This document shows positions 1 to 8,806 of a DNA stretch of 50,086 nt, piece by piece; position 1 is the stretch's first letter, and every line of letters starts with the position of its first letter. Position numbers and translations under genes: made by a program. This stretch comes from JAQUSX01 sp035446985 (GTDB taxonomy: Bacteria > Bacillota > Clostridia > Christensenellales > CAG-314). The notes under the pieces are model-generated. The model ran no database searches and was not told where the DNA came from. It saw only the letters and a program-made list of their open reading frames with translations. The stretch is from positions 1 through 50,086 of the forward strand of contig DAOTGG010000004.1 of the NCBI GenBank assembly GCA_035446985.1, in the 5' to 3' direction.

Positions 1-421
1 TAAATTCGTAACCGAAAGTCATTATGAGAAAATACGGCAAAACCGACAGCAAACTTTCGTTAAGCATTGAAAAAATGCTTGAATACGAACGCATACCCAA
101 ACGCATGTGTCTTTCCACCGCCGAAATCGTCATGCACAACGAGAAAAACAGCGTGATAGCTCCCAATAGATATATCCACCAATTTGCCGACAAATTTACG
201 CTGGTAAAATAGTTGAATAAATCATAAGTAAAATTGTCCATTGTAAAGGCGGAAACCGACGTTATTTGTCTCGCGTAATTTATAAAAAAGTCAGCGGGGG
301 TATTGTCCACCGAAAAAGCGTTAGAAAATCCCAATAATGCTGCGGGCAAAATCACCAGCGGCAGCATAAAAATAAAATTTTTCAAGATGTAAACGAGCGT
401 AGATTTTTTGCCCTTTCTCAT
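1..421 (-). CDS. Partial integral membrane protein, C-terminus off the left edge
   Basis: The reading frame is open on the minus strand from an ATG at 421-419 to the window edge (about 140 codons). A strong GGGAGG ribosome binding site lies about 8 bases upstream. The N-terminus is basic (MRKGKKS), followed by a hydrophobic segment at residues 12-32, another around 80-100, and a third beginning near 128, so it is a multi-pass membrane protein. I do not recognise a family with certainty; the layout resembles small uncharacterised clostridial membrane proteins. It is separated from the phage-like operon by that operon's terminator and is probably a host gene marking the left limit of the cassette. 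The plus-strand frame over the same bases lacks a ribosome binding site and is an antisense shadow. Confidence 0.7.
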   Translation of the reverse strand, partial: MRKGKKSTLVYILKNFIFMLPLVILPAALLGFSNAFSVDNTPADFFINYARQITSVSAFTMDNFTYDLFNYFTSVNLSANWWIYLLGAITLFFSLCMTISAVERHMRLGMRSYSSIFSMLNESLLSVLPYFLIMTFGYEF

Positions 422-630
422 TGATATTCCTCCCGTAATTTCAAACGATGCAAGTATCTTTATTTTTTTAAAAAAATTAACAGCGGCTTTTTTTCTTATT
501 TTTTGCAATATAAAAAAGTTTTAAAGCATTTGTTTCGCCTTATAAAATATTATAGCCTAATTTCGTACGCAGTTCAACAGTTTTTTTGCAAAAAGAAGAC
601 TCTTTATACCCTGCGGCAAGTTTTTTTGGT

Positions 631-661
631 CAAAAAAAGCCGACCAGCTAGATCGGCTTTG
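631..661 (-). terminator. Rho-independent terminator of the phage-like operon
   Basis: An 8-bp perfect stem (AAAGCCGA at 636-643 with TCGGCTTT at 653-660) has a 9-nt loop and, read on the minus strand, is followed by seven T residues. It lies 24 bases beyond the stop of the last gene of the minus-strand capsid operon. The rest of 422-684 is AT-rich, with no gene that I can support. Confidence 0.85.
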
Positions 662-684
662 ACTTTTGTGGACTGCCGTCCATT

Positions 685-1665
685 TTATTTTTTGTTTTCG
701 ACGTATTCGACAACCCATTCGTAAAAACTTCCCAGTTCATCTTGCAAATCCGTCCGTTTTTCCAATAAATCGATTGATTGTTCTTTTGTCAATTCGTCGA
801 TATACGAAATCACCGCGTAATATTTTTCGCGGCAAACTATTTTGTTAAGCCCCGCTTCGCCCACTTCGGCTAATAGCTTTTGCGCTTCGGCAGCCCGTTG
901 ATATTCGTTGGACATAGCCTGCTGGCGCATTTTTTCGTTGCTGGCTGTGAGCTTTGCGTCGTTTGCGCTTATCGTATTATTGTATTTTGCGATTTCTTTT
1001 TGTTTTTCCAGGGCTTCGTTATAAAGTTTTAACGCAAGTTCCTGCGTTTCCAAGTCCTGGCTGATTCCCAAAGATACCAACGCTTCGTCAGTCAAAGTTT
1101 TCAAATTTTCAAGTTTTTGTTTTAACAAATTCACGTCGGCGTCTTTTTGTTCGGTCACGGAATTTCTTTGTTTCGCGTAAGTTTCCTCCGCGTCGTTTTC
1201 CGCGCTTTCGACGATAGACGAGCGAGCCAGTCCTCTTTCCAGAGCGTTTTTGCGTATTTTCTCTTTGTCTATGTCTTCGCTGTCGTTTAAGTCTTTTAGC
1301 TCGAACATCGCTTTGAGTTCCGCCTGATCAATCTTGCCGCTTATATTGCTGCTGTCGGAAGACGCGTCATTACGAATATTGCTCGACTTTGTATTATATT
1401 TTTCCGCAAGATTAGTTTTTGCCTGGTTATACAGTTCGTCCTGCGCAGGCATATTGTACTCGATTTTAGTAGCCCCCGTCGACGTTGGCAAATTCAGTTT
1501 CGGCTCCACGTAATTAGTGGAATACAGAGTGTCTATATCTTTTAGATTTTTAGTTAAGTCGCCGTACGCTTGGGTATCGGTTTTCGTTGCGCCGCTTGTC
1601 TGCGAGTTAGATTTTTTCACTCCTTCGCCCGTGTCCGCGCGAACGGCTATCAAATTTCTTGGCAT
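685..1665 (-). CDS. Phage-like distal structural protein, long coiled coil
   Basis: A 326-residue hydrophilic protein with an AAAGGAG ribosome binding site that overlaps the end of the preceding gene. Residues about 100-275 are rich in E, K, A, L, Q and N in heptad-like spacing and should form long helices or coiled coils. The C-terminus is acidic and aromatic (FYEWVVEYVE). It is the last gene of the operon, downstream of the nozzle-like protein. In podoviruses this position often holds internal virion or ejection proteins, which are also helical; a tail-associated or adaptor role is equally possible. No enzymatic motif is visible. The function is inferred only from position and composition. 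Confidence 0.5.
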   Translation of the reverse strand: MPRNLIAVRADTGEGVKKSNSQTSGATKTDTQAYGDLTKNLKDIDTLYSTNYVEPKLNLPTSTGATKIEYNMPAQDELYNQAKTNLAEKYNTKSSNIRNDASSDSSNISGKIDQAELKAMFELKDLNDSEDIDKEKIRKNALERGLARSSIVESAENDAEETYAKQRNSVTEQKDADVNLLKQKLENLKTLTDEALVSLGISQDLETQELALKLYNEALEKQKEIAKYNNTISANDAKLTASNEKMRQQAMSNEYQRAAEAQKLLAEVGEAGLNKIVCREKYYAVISYIDELTKEQSIDLLEKRTDLQDELGSFYEWVVEYVENKK

Positions 1666-1675
1666 AATTTCTCCT

Positions 1676-2809
1676 TTAAAAAGTTATGAGTTTGTCGCCT
1701 TGTATGGCGAAATAGTTGGCTTCTGACAAAAAACAAGCCGCGTCGATATTTGCGTAAATTGTATTCGTCACAGGATTAGTCACGTCCGCTAAGATAAACG
1801 CCGTTACTTTTACGCAGCCTGCCTCAAGACTCAATACGCTCACTTGGGTAGAGTTTACACGAATATCAACGGGGTTTTCTATATCGGCTTTGGATAAATA
1901 ACTCATACTGCCGTTATATAAATACAACAAAACCCCCGACGGCGTATCCAACGCTATATATACCTTTGAGCCGTAGTAGGTCAAAAATATTTTGTACGCT
2001 CTTTGCATTTCGGCAGTTTCAATCAAGACCGCCTCGGTCATTGTCGGGCTTCCTATATTCAACGTTTGCTTGTATAACGCTCCGCCTTTAAGAGTAAAAA
2101 GAATTTTATAATAATCCGAATAACAAAAATCCCCCACGTCCTGCGCGATCAAAGTCCCCTGCGGAATACTCGTTTCGTTAAAGGCGGTCAAATACAAGTT
2201 TCCGCCCGATAAATAAAACATTTTTGTATTGTCGCTTTCGTAAAATTTTATTCTGTCTATATTAAGCGTAATCATATTAAACGTTATCGGCTGCGCGGTT
2301 AAATAAGATTTGTATAAAATAAATTGACCGTTTTTGTAAATGCAATAATATTTATTTAGAGCGTAATATTCCAATGTCGGATCAATGCTGTACGCGCTGA
2401 CGTTCGCTCCTTTTACAGTCAAATACACCGCGCCGATAATAGAGTTATTATGAGTGGCGACTACAGAAACGACGTTTTGTCCCGCGTTAGCCTTTAAATA
2501 AAATACGTACCTTGCGGTAGTCTGAGCGTAAAAAGTAAAATAAACGTTTTGCGTGCCGATTTTCACTTGGTTAAGATAATAATCAAGCGGACAAGTAAGA
2601 CCTATGCCGCTCATCGCTCGCACCTCGACTTCAAAAAAAACGTATTGCTCCGCTAATGAATAAAAGGAAAACGACTGAGGTACAGTAGAAGTAAGACCGA
2701 CGTTTTCTTTTCTTATATGCAGCACGTTTTCTGTCGGAGTCTGGGTGATAGAGCTCAGGCGTCTGCTCAAATCCTGCGTTTTCAGATACGCTATTTTTCC
2801 GTAATCCAT
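1676..2809 (-). CDS. Phage-like structural protein, beta-rich, unknown
   Basis: A 377-residue protein with an ideal AGGAGG ribosome binding site 5 bases before the ATG. Composition is rich in Y, V, T, N and short alternating hydrophobic stretches, suggesting beta sandwiches or blades (for example the VYIALDTPSGVLLYLYNG segment). It has no signal peptide and no membrane segment. It sits directly after the nozzle-like gene (8-base gap) and 10 bases before the coiled-coil gene, so it is co-transcribed with both. A distal tail or spike-stem role is plausible by position, but I recognise no known receptor-binding or depolymerase motif. It could also be a second, shorter propeller-like protein paired with the upstream gene. 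Confidence 0.5.
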   Translation of the reverse strand: MDYGKIAYLKTQDLSRRLSSITQTPTENVLHIRKENVGLTSTVPQSFSFYSLAEQYVFFEVEVRAMSGIGLTCPLDYYLNQVKIGTQNVYFTFYAQTTARYVFYLKANAGQNVVSVVATHNNSIIGAVYLTVKGANVSAYSIDPTLEYYALNKYYCIYKNGQFILYKSYLTAQPITFNMITLNIDRIKFYESDNTKMFYLSGGNLYLTAFNETSIPQGTLIAQDVGDFCYSDYYKILFTLKGGALYKQTLNIGSPTMTEAVLIETAEMQRAYKIFLTYYGSKVYIALDTPSGVLLYLYNGSMSYLSKADIENPVDIRVNSTQVSVLSLEAGCVKVTAFILADVTNPVTNTIYANIDAACFLSEANYFAIQGDKLITF

Positions 2810-2817
2810 TTTTCCTC

Positions 2818-4284
2818 CTAGTAATTAACGTAAACTATTTCGACAGGTTTTACGTTCATGATTTCTTGATTGCTAAATAAAGCAAAACGGAACAGCTTGC
2901 CTTTTAGCCCGATAGGGATTTTTTGATACGCGTTTCCGTCCGAAACGATAAATCTGCTCCATTCCCCGTCAACGCATATACCCACCGTTATTTTGTTTTC
3001 GGTAAACACGGAAATATATTTGATGAACTTATCGTCTAGAGTCAAACCAAAATCGGTTTCGGGCGTCAGATAAAGTTTTGTAAGCGGACTGCCAAAATAA
3101 TTTTCTCCGCCGATTTCGCCTAGTTTTTTTGAGTTTTCGTCGGTAAGGCAAACAAGCGCGGCGCACGTTTTTTCTGATAAAACCGCGTTGATATATCCCA
3201 GCCCGCCCGCGCGTAAAATTTTCAGCGAGCCATCGGCTATATTAAAAATAATAACGGCGTTGTTGCCTTCTTCAGTTACGCTCTCGTTAAAATCATCATC
3301 GGAAAAATCCATTTTGCAGCAAAGCAAATATTCGTTTCCCACAAAAGCCGCGGAAGCGTTTTCGTTGTCGTCTGCCCACAGTCCGTCAAGAGCGGAAAAT
3401 ATTTTTTTCGCCGTCAATCCGTCAAAAGAATAAAGACCGTCCTTGCTCAAAAAATAAACGGTGTCGCCGCATACTGCTACCGTTTCGGGGTAAATGTTGC
3501 CCGTAGCGTATACTTCATTAACATAAAACTCCGTCTGGTCTGCGTACGCCGTTACTCTCGTAATGCCGTATCTTCGGAATACGTAAACGTAATCCAAAAA
3601 ACTTATTACTTTGAGTAGCTTTCCTTTGTTGTCCGCAAACTCGATATAACCCGCTTGGTCGAGCGAAATATTCCAGTTCGTCGGGTCAAGGTCGTCAGAA
3701 AACCAAAGCAGGTTGTCTTCGCCTATAGCGAAAAGTCTTTCGTAATGCGTGCACATAGAGCGGATTTTCGGTGCGGAAGCCACTTGGTAAGGCGTATTCA
3801 CTCCGTCGTAAACCGTAAGACTGTCCGACGGAGACGAAAACATAATTACGTCGCTGTCGTTGAGCTTGTAGTTTACGGCGACGGGGATTTCTGAAAAAAT
3901 CAGCGCGCCTACCGCAGTCGGCGCAGACGGCGAGGTCAAACTGACTTCATAAAGACGGTAATCGGAGCAAAACAGTATTATTCTGTCATCGCATATATTA
4001 GCCGCGTAATCCGTTCGTTTAAAATACCATGCGCGCAAGATATCGTTCGCGCACTCAACCGAGTACGTCATACTCACGCCGTCGGTAACGTACGGTATAT
4101 CGAAAGATTTTACGCCTTCTATCTGTTTAAGCGCGCAGCTTTCACCCGAGCAGTTATACGCCAGCTTACACACGCTTAGGTTAAGCGATTTGTCGTCGAT
4201 ATTTGAAACAATTCCCTTAGCGAACGTGACGGCGGCTTTATGCCGATAAGCGGTTTTGCCCGCAAGTCTTTTTGTGTAAAACAT
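2818..4284 (-). CDS. Podovirus-like tail nozzle / stabilisation protein (gp10-gp12-like)
   Basis: A 488-residue beta-rich protein. The central segment RLFAIGEDNLLWFSD followed by DLDPTNWN is characteristic of the beta-propeller tail-hub proteins of short-tailed phages (P22 gp10, T7 gp12), which close the portal channel and carry the spikes or fibres. Repeated blade-like motifs (VYVFRRYGITRV, VYFLSKDGLYSFDG) support a propeller. The ATG at 4284 follows a GGAG site that overlaps the stop of the connector gene, so translation is coupled. Length is close to that of known nozzle proteins. The absence of any tape-measure or sheath gene fits a short-tailed particle. The family call rests on motif recognition only. 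Confidence 0.65.
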   Translation of the reverse strand: MFYTKRLAGKTAYRHKAAVTFAKGIVSNIDDKSLNLSVCKLAYNCSGESCALKQIEGVKSFDIPYVTDGVSMTYSVECANDILRAWYFKRTDYAANICDDRIILFCSDYRLYEVSLTSPSAPTAVGALIFSEIPVAVNYKLNDSDVIMFSSPSDSLTVYDGVNTPYQVASAPKIRSMCTHYERLFAIGEDNLLWFSDDLDPTNWNISLDQAGYIEFADNKGKLLKVISFLDYVYVFRRYGITRVTAYADQTEFYVNEVYATGNIYPETVAVCGDTVYFLSKDGLYSFDGLTAKKIFSALDGLWADDNENASAAFVGNEYLLCCKMDFSDDDFNESVTEEGNNAVIIFNIADGSLKILRAGGLGYINAVLSEKTCAALVCLTDENSKKLGEIGGENYFGSPLTKLYLTPETDFGLTLDDKFIKYISVFTENKITVGICVDGEWSRFIVSDGNAYQKIPIGLKGKLFRFALFSNQEIMNVKPVEIVYVNY

Positions 4285-4288
4285 AGTG

Positions 4289-4858
4289 CTAACTCCATTG
4301 ACGGATTTTTACCGACATCTCGCTTTTTTTCGATAGCGCGCCCAGCAAATTATCCTTATACCGCTTGTCCCAAACTTGCGCCTCCTCGTACTCGCCAGTA
4401 AGTAAACAATATTCCGCGCATACGCCGTAAGAGAATATTCGCTCGCTAAGCTGAGTACTGCCGATTTCTATTTCGTCTAAAAATCCTTTTTTGTCGGGGC
4501 GGTAGCTGTATTCGACTTCTACTTCTCCTGTGATGCCAAAGTCCACCCCGTCGGGTCTATATATATATTTAACGTTTCCGTTACTTCGGGCGCTTATTAT
4601 CTGAAGCGGCGATTTACTGAACTGTGCATACGGAGCGATTCCGCTAATGGAAAGCGTTTCTTTTGCCGTAAGCGGCAAATATTCTTCCGCAAGTTCGCAC
4701 AAAACCAGATTCGTGCATTCGACAAGCGAAATCAAAATTTTGTTATCGGCAAGCATCGCCGTCAGTTCTTCGTCCATAACGTCTTTGGTAAAAGTGTTTT
4801 CATCGACTTTGCCGCCGAGCATTACGTTAGCCAAACGCGTTATATCGCGAATTTTCAT
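4289..4858 (-). CDS. Head-to-tail connector/adaptor-like protein
   Basis: A 189-residue soluble protein starting at an ATG preceded by GGAGGT. The N-terminal half is helical (MKIRDITRLANVMLGGK onward) and the middle contains a beta segment (VEVEYSYRPDKKGF). The C-terminal helix has the pattern YCLLTGEYEEAQVWDKRY, which resembles the gp4/gp11-type adaptors that bind under the portal in short-tailed phages; these also keep aromatic residues that count tail-proximal helices. Its position between capsid and nozzle genes is the usual one for adaptors. Its start overlaps the end of the upstream gene by 32 bases. I regard the adaptor role as likely but not proven. Confidence 0.5.
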   Translation of the reverse strand: MKIRDITRLANVMLGGKVDENTFTKDVMDEELTAMLADNKILISLVECTNLVLCELAEEYLPLTAKETLSISGIAPYAQFSKSPLQIISARSNGNVKYIYRPDGVDFGITGEVEVEYSYRPDKKGFLDEIEIGSTQLSERIFSYGVCAEYCLLTGEYEEAQVWDKRYKDNLLGALSKKSEMSVKIRQWS

Positions 4859-5183
4859 ATCTTTCTACCTCCGTTATTTTCGTTATCTTGTTCTTTATCG
4901 AATCCGCATTTGTTTTTTGTGTCATATCATTGTGTATGTCTATTTGCTTAGCGAGTTTTTCGATATTTTCGGCTTTTGTAATCAAAGCGTACTCGACCGC
5001 TCTCGCGTCAAGAGTTTGGTACGGCACGACAAAAGCAAATTCCGTTTTTCCATATACTTGCCTATGAACCTCGTATCTGCCTTTGGCATTATTGTAAAAA
5101 ACACGATAACAGTCGTCGATTTCATTTAGTCTTGCGGCAATATCGTATAAATCGTTTTTTATAGGAATAAGATAACTTTTCAT
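4827..5183 (-). CDS. Small phage-like protein of unknown function
   Basis: I place the start at the ATG at 5183 (MKSYLIPI), giving 118 residues. A TTG start 33 bases upstream would lie inside the stem of the capsid-distal terminator, whereas the 5183 ATG follows a GAAGGA site. The protein has an alpha/beta N-terminal half (YRVFYNNAKGRYEVHRQ, with an FAFVVPYQTLD segment) and a charged helical C-terminal half. It lies between the major capsid and connector genes and overlaps the latter by 32 bases. Capsid decoration or an accessory connector protein are possible from position; I do not recognise the family. Confidence 0.55.
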   Translation of the reverse strand: MKSYLIPIKNDLYDIAARLNEIDDCYRVFYNNAKGRYEVHRQVYGKTEFAFVVPYQTLDARAVEYALITKAENIEKLAKQIDIHNDMTQKTNADSIKNKITKITEVERYENSRYNAFG

Positions 5184-5204
5184 AAATTTTTTTTCCTTCA
5201 AAGG

Positions 5205-5236
5205 AAAAACCGACAAGTTTTCGCCCGTCGGTTTTT
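5205..5236 (-). terminator. Intra-operon terminator/attenuator after the capsid gene
   Basis: A 10-bp perfect stem (AAAAACCGAC at 5205-5214 with GTCGGTTTTT at 5227-5236) with a 12-nt loop, directly after the capsid stop codon. On the minus strand the 3' arm ends in five T residues. It would end most transcripts after the capsid gene and lower expression of the downstream connector and tail genes, matching the stoichiometry a virion needs. Confidence 0.7.
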
Positions 5237-5254
5237 CTCTTTTAACGGTTAGTT

Positions 5255-6424
5255 TTAAGCCTCGGTAATTCCAGTAAGCTTTGCCTGCGCGTTGGGCTTA
5301 TTGCAAATTAAGTCGGCGTATTTGACCAAAGTAGCGGAGTAAGACGGTTTGCCCGCGATTTGTTTTAACACTTGTCCGTGTTCCCCTTCCAGCCATCTCC
5401 AATCGCAAAGTTGATGCAGATTAAAGTCTTTTGCCGAAAGAATATACATTGTATTAGCGGGGCAGAATCTGTCCGCTACAAGCGGTATTCCGTTGTAAGA
5501 AAGAGCTTTGAAACCGCCGTCAAGATTGGTAAACTCGATATTGCTGGATTTACTTCTCATATACGCCTGATACGCCCTGCGTACGCCGTAGCTGCATACA
5601 ATGTAATCCGCAGTTGAGCCGCTGAATGATTCCAGTTCGTCAATAACGGTCTGTATTTCCGTTTCGGTAATATTTGTCACCGTGTCGGTATACGGTTTCA
5701 GCCACGGATTGTCCGCTTTTGTAAGACCATACAATGACGTAATGTCGCTGTCAAAAATCGCTTCAAGTCCAGTAAGTTCGTTATTGTAACTGCCTTGAAG
5801 AGTGATTTCGTCGTCGGCGACTATTTCGCCTTCAACTATCGCCGTTCCGCTTATCGTTATTGTGCTGGCGGCACGGTCGATAGCCGTGATTCGTCTGCCT
5901 GTGTAACCTGTCACAGCTACGCCGCTATGTAGAAAATCTACGACCATACCTTCCATAAGATATTGAACGCTGTCCACTACGACTTCGTTGCCGTCTACCG
6001 ACGCAACCGCCGTTAATACGCCGCTGCCGCTGCCAAAAAGCATTCTGCCGAAATTAAATTTTGACGCAGCCAACAGTCCGTCCATTTCCGCGTCGAGTAA
6101 TGACAAAAACGCGCCGCTGTTATTCGCGCTGGCTCTTATGGCTTTGTCGGATATTTCTATCGTGCCGTAAAGGTTTTTCAAAGTTTGTTTAAACTGCTTA
6201 TAGTTATTGCCTGCCGATGCGGGTAAATCGCCCGTTTCTGTTCCCGCGCCGATACCGCCGTTCATTCCGTAGGGAGCGAGTTTTATTATTTCTTTACCCC
6301 ACACGTCGCGCTCGGTGGAAACGAATTTGTTATATAATGGATTTGTGGTGGTATTTAGCTGGTTAGACAACGCTTCGAGATATAAACTTTTCAAAACATT
6401 GTCGGCGTTTGTTAATGTTACCAT
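5255..6424 (-). CDS. Major capsid protein (HK97-fold type)
   Basis: A 389-residue protein beginning MVTLTNADNVLKSLYLEAL, with an AAGGAG site upstream. The order of features is that of HK97-fold major capsid proteins lacking a protease-cleaved delta domain: an N-arm with helix (residues 1-30), a Gly-rich turn (GMNGGIGAGTETGDLP), the E-loop/spine region, and a P-domain-like segment that includes an inserted beta domain with repeated VDSVQYLMEGMVVDF-like strands. The C-terminal half (YIVCSYGVRRAYQAYM, then NGIPLVADRFCPANTMYIL) is typical of large capsid proteins of short-tailed and SU10-like phages. It lies directly downstream of a scaffold-like gene. It is intact, with no frameshift. Confidence 0.8.
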   Translation of the reverse strand: MVTLTNADNVLKSLYLEALSNQLNTTTNPLYNKFVSTERDVWGKEIIKLAPYGMNGGIGAGTETGDLPASAGNNYKQFKQTLKNLYGTIEISDKAIRASANNSGAFLSLLDAEMDGLLAASKFNFGRMLFGSGSGVLTAVASVDGNEVVVDSVQYLMEGMVVDFLHSGVAVTGYTGRRITAIDRAASTITISGTAIVEGEIVADDEITLQGSYNNELTGLEAIFDSDITSLYGLTKADNPWLKPYTDTVTNITETEIQTVIDELESFSGSTADYIVCSYGVRRAYQAYMRSKSSNIEFTNLDGGFKALSYNGIPLVADRFCPANTMYILSAKDFNLHQLCDWRWLEGEHGQVLKQIAGKPSYSATLVKYADLICNKPNAQAKLTGITEA

Positions 6425-6447
6425 TTTTTGGTTTTCTCCTTAAAATT

Positions 6448-6945
6448 TTACTTAAATAAATGTCTGCTTAGGTTTGACGCTTCGCTGATATTTTTTGGTT
6501 TTGTTTGCGGAGCGGTGGGCAGATAACCCCCGCCGCCTATTACTTTCGGCGCGCTTGAAAGACTGTTTTTAAATAAATAAATCTCAAAAATCTTGTCGGC
6601 GAGTTTGCGATTTTTTTCAACAAATTCTTTCAGAGCGTCTTCGTCAAGCGATAATTCGTCGGGAATTTGCGTCAAATACGCCTCATGAGGCATATTTTCG
6701 GGGTTGACGGCGTTGCCCGTACCGCCCCTCGGTGGCATAACCGTATCTGCGCAGTCAACGGTGTTAATGCCGTTATCGATTATTGCGCCGTCGGTTTCGC
6801 TTGTACCGATATTGCTATTCCTTTTCTCATCTTCCTGTTTTTTAATGAGTTCGCTTAGCTCTTGACATTTTTTTGTAAATTCTTTTTCAAGACTGCCGTA
6901 GCCGTTCAAAAGCTCTTCCAAAGTTTCAAATTTTCCGTATTCCAT
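6448..6945 (-). CDS. Scaffolding-like phage protein
   Basis: I choose the ATG at 6945 (MEYGKFETLEELLNGYG) because an AAGGAG site lies 8-13 bases upstream, overlapping the portal stop codon; a frame extension to 6990 would lie inside the portal gene. The resulting 165-residue protein is hydrophilic: an N-terminal charged helix (residues 5-45), a disordered linker with PPRGGTGNAVNPEN, and a C-terminal helical part ending with basic residues (LSRHLFK). A highly charged helical protein located between portal and capsid genes is the usual position and character of a scaffolding protein that directs procapsid assembly. No protease motif is seen. Confidence 0.6.
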   Translation of the reverse strand: MEYGKFETLEELLNGYGSLEKEFTKKCQELSELIKKQEDEKRNSNIGTSETDGAIIDNGINTVDCADTVMPPRGGTGNAVNPENMPHEAYLTQIPDELSLDEDALKEFVEKNRKLADKIFEIYLFKNSLSSAPKVIGGGGYLPTAPQTKPKNISEASNLSRHLFK

Positions 6946-6950
6946 TTTTT

Positions 6951-8792
6951 TTATTCTCCTTGCGCGGCAAGTCTGGCTTTGTGCGCGCAAATATGCTCCA
7001 AAATAATTTCTTCACGACTTAGCTTTTTGGCTTCTCCCGATATAACGAAAGCGGTATGCGTTTCAATATGCACCGCGTGATCGTCCACGTCCAAAAGCTC
7101 CTGCGCCTTTTTGATGCTAAGATTTTCTTTTTCCGCTTTGTCTCTGTTGAGTCTTATTAGATCGCAAGCGTTTTCCCAGTTGCCAAGTCCCATCATTTCA
7201 AGTATTTTTACTTTTGTGTTTTCCGAAAGTTTTCCGTTTTTGTCGTATAGCACTCCCGTACGCAAAAGCTCCAAAACCATATTTTTACGGCTTGCGGGGC
7301 TGTCGTTGAGTTCGTTTTCGGTGTCCAAAACAACGTCGTCGCTGTTTATATCGCTAGCGGAAAAATAATATAACTCCACTTCGTTTTCGCCCACGATTTT
7401 TAATAGCCTTGGCGTTACGGCGTATTGCTTATACAGCCTCAAAACGTTTTTCGCTATTTCTTTTAGGGCAAAACGTATATTCTCGGCGGTAGCTGAAAGC
7501 CTTGTGTCGTCCTGCTCAACCAGTATTTGCAAAGCGACGCCGCTTGTAATATTGGTGGGTGTCGCGCTGTTACGCGATATTTCCGACACGCCAGATATAA
7601 CGACAAATTCGTTTAGCAATCTGTCTTCTTCGTACGAAAAATCCGCAGGCACGTTTCCCGCCGCCAAAAAATTAGGCTTTTCCGCGCCTTGTCGGTAAAC
7701 GAGTATTTTACCCGGCGACAGCCCTTCTTCTTCAAGGTTATTCGTGTCCACGCTGCCGTCTTCAACCGTCAACACCCCCATAGCAAGTCTATTTAAAAAC
7801 TCATGCTTGCGATTTTTAACGGCGTTATAGCTGCGCTGCACGGGGATTATTCTTTCAATAACGCTCGCGCCCCAAAAACATCCCACCTGTTCGTGCGCCA
7901 CCTGTCTTACGAAAGGATAGCCCCTTTTGCCGTCGTTTTGATTGACAAAAGGCAGCTCGCCGTAATGCAGCAGTTTGTCGCCCGCAACGATAATAAGCTG
8001 TCCGTCGGGGTATTCGTCGCACGGCTTAACGTATTTTTCAATGACTACCACGTGGTCGTTTTTTGATTCAGACGTAATAGATGGAATAACGGAATTGTAG
8101 CCGTAACCGCCTACCGCAGCCCCGCCGGTCATCGAAAACACTTTTATTTCACCGCCCTTTACTTTTTCGCCCCAGATTTTTTCCACCTCGGCGGCGGAAT
8201 ACACTTTTGCGTGAATAATAGAGCCGCATTCGTCTATATCGGCAGCAACATTGCTGTCGGGATAAATTTCAAACGGAGGCACAACGGTAACGTTTACGTC
8301 GCCTAAATTACGCACTCCGTTATTGACAAAAATGCTGTCGCCGTTAGTTTCATCCCAGATAATTTTGTAAAAAACAGTTCCCGTTACTTCGCTCCACGCC
8401 GTCGCCGAGCCAAGTTTGCCGTCAAGCGAAAGTTTTTCGCTTACGCTTTGCAAAACTTTTGTCGCCGTTTTCGCCGATGAAATATCGTCCTGATTGCCCG
8501 AAAACGGTCTTACCGTCATTTTTGGACGAACGCGTTTGAGCCTTGCGAGCCTTGCCTCTATTATCGGCGCGATATGATTAAACACTTGTTTTTCCTGCCA
8601 GTAATAGTTTTTGTCTTCCTGCTCTATTGCACCCCTGGCAGATATAGCGCAATACTGATTTCCCATCAAAAAGTTCATATTAAGCTGCCACGCCAGTTCG
8701 TACGGTCGCCGCATCAACTGCCGTTTTTGATAATCTTTGTTCACTTCGTTAACGATATCTTCATAAAAATCGCTTTTTTTCTTTTTTGCCAT
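6951..8792 (-). CDS. Portal protein (P22-type)
   Basis: A 613-residue protein. The N-terminal region (RRPYELAWQLNMNFLMGNQY) and the following NHIAPIIEARLARLKRVRPKM block match the P22-like portal family that forms the dodecameric DNA channel of short-tailed phages. The YPFVRQVAHEQVG and RSYNAVKNRKHEFLNR segments and the later ISGVSEISRNSATPTNITSG motif are also typical of it. Length is in the normal range for the family. The ATG follows GGAG and AAAGGA sites and lies 14 bases downstream of the small 94-residue gene. The portal stop overlaps the ribosome binding site of the scaffold-like gene, implying translational coupling. No disruption is visible. Confidence 0.85.
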   Translation of the reverse strand: MAKKKKSDFYEDIVNEVNKDYQKRQLMRRPYELAWQLNMNFLMGNQYCAISARGAIEQEDKNYYWQEKQVFNHIAPIIEARLARLKRVRPKMTVRPFSGNQDDISSAKTATKVLQSVSEKLSLDGKLGSATAWSEVTGTVFYKIIWDETNGDSIFVNNGVRNLGDVNVTVVPPFEIYPDSNVAADIDECGSIIHAKVYSAAEVEKIWGEKVKGGEIKVFSMTGGAAVGGYGYNSVIPSITSESKNDHVVVIEKYVKPCDEYPDGQLIIVAGDKLLHYGELPFVNQNDGKRGYPFVRQVAHEQVGCFWGASVIERIIPVQRSYNAVKNRKHEFLNRLAMGVLTVEDGSVDTNNLEEEGLSPGKILVYRQGAEKPNFLAAGNVPADFSYEEDRLLNEFVVISGVSEISRNSATPTNITSGVALQILVEQDDTRLSATAENIRFALKEIAKNVLRLYKQYAVTPRLLKIVGENEVELYYFSASDINSDDVVLDTENELNDSPASRKNMVLELLRTGVLYDKNGKLSENTKVKILEMMGLGNWENACDLIRLNRDKAEKENLSIKKAQELLDVDDHAVHIETHTAFVISGEAKKLSREEIILEHICAHKARLAAQGE

Positions 8793-8806
8793 TTTCCTTT
8801 CTCCGC

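Noticed and set aside
24..212. Plus-strand 62-residue reading frame at the left edge
   Set aside because: No ribosome binding site; it is antisense to a minus-strand frame with a GGGAGG site and clear membrane segments running off the edge.
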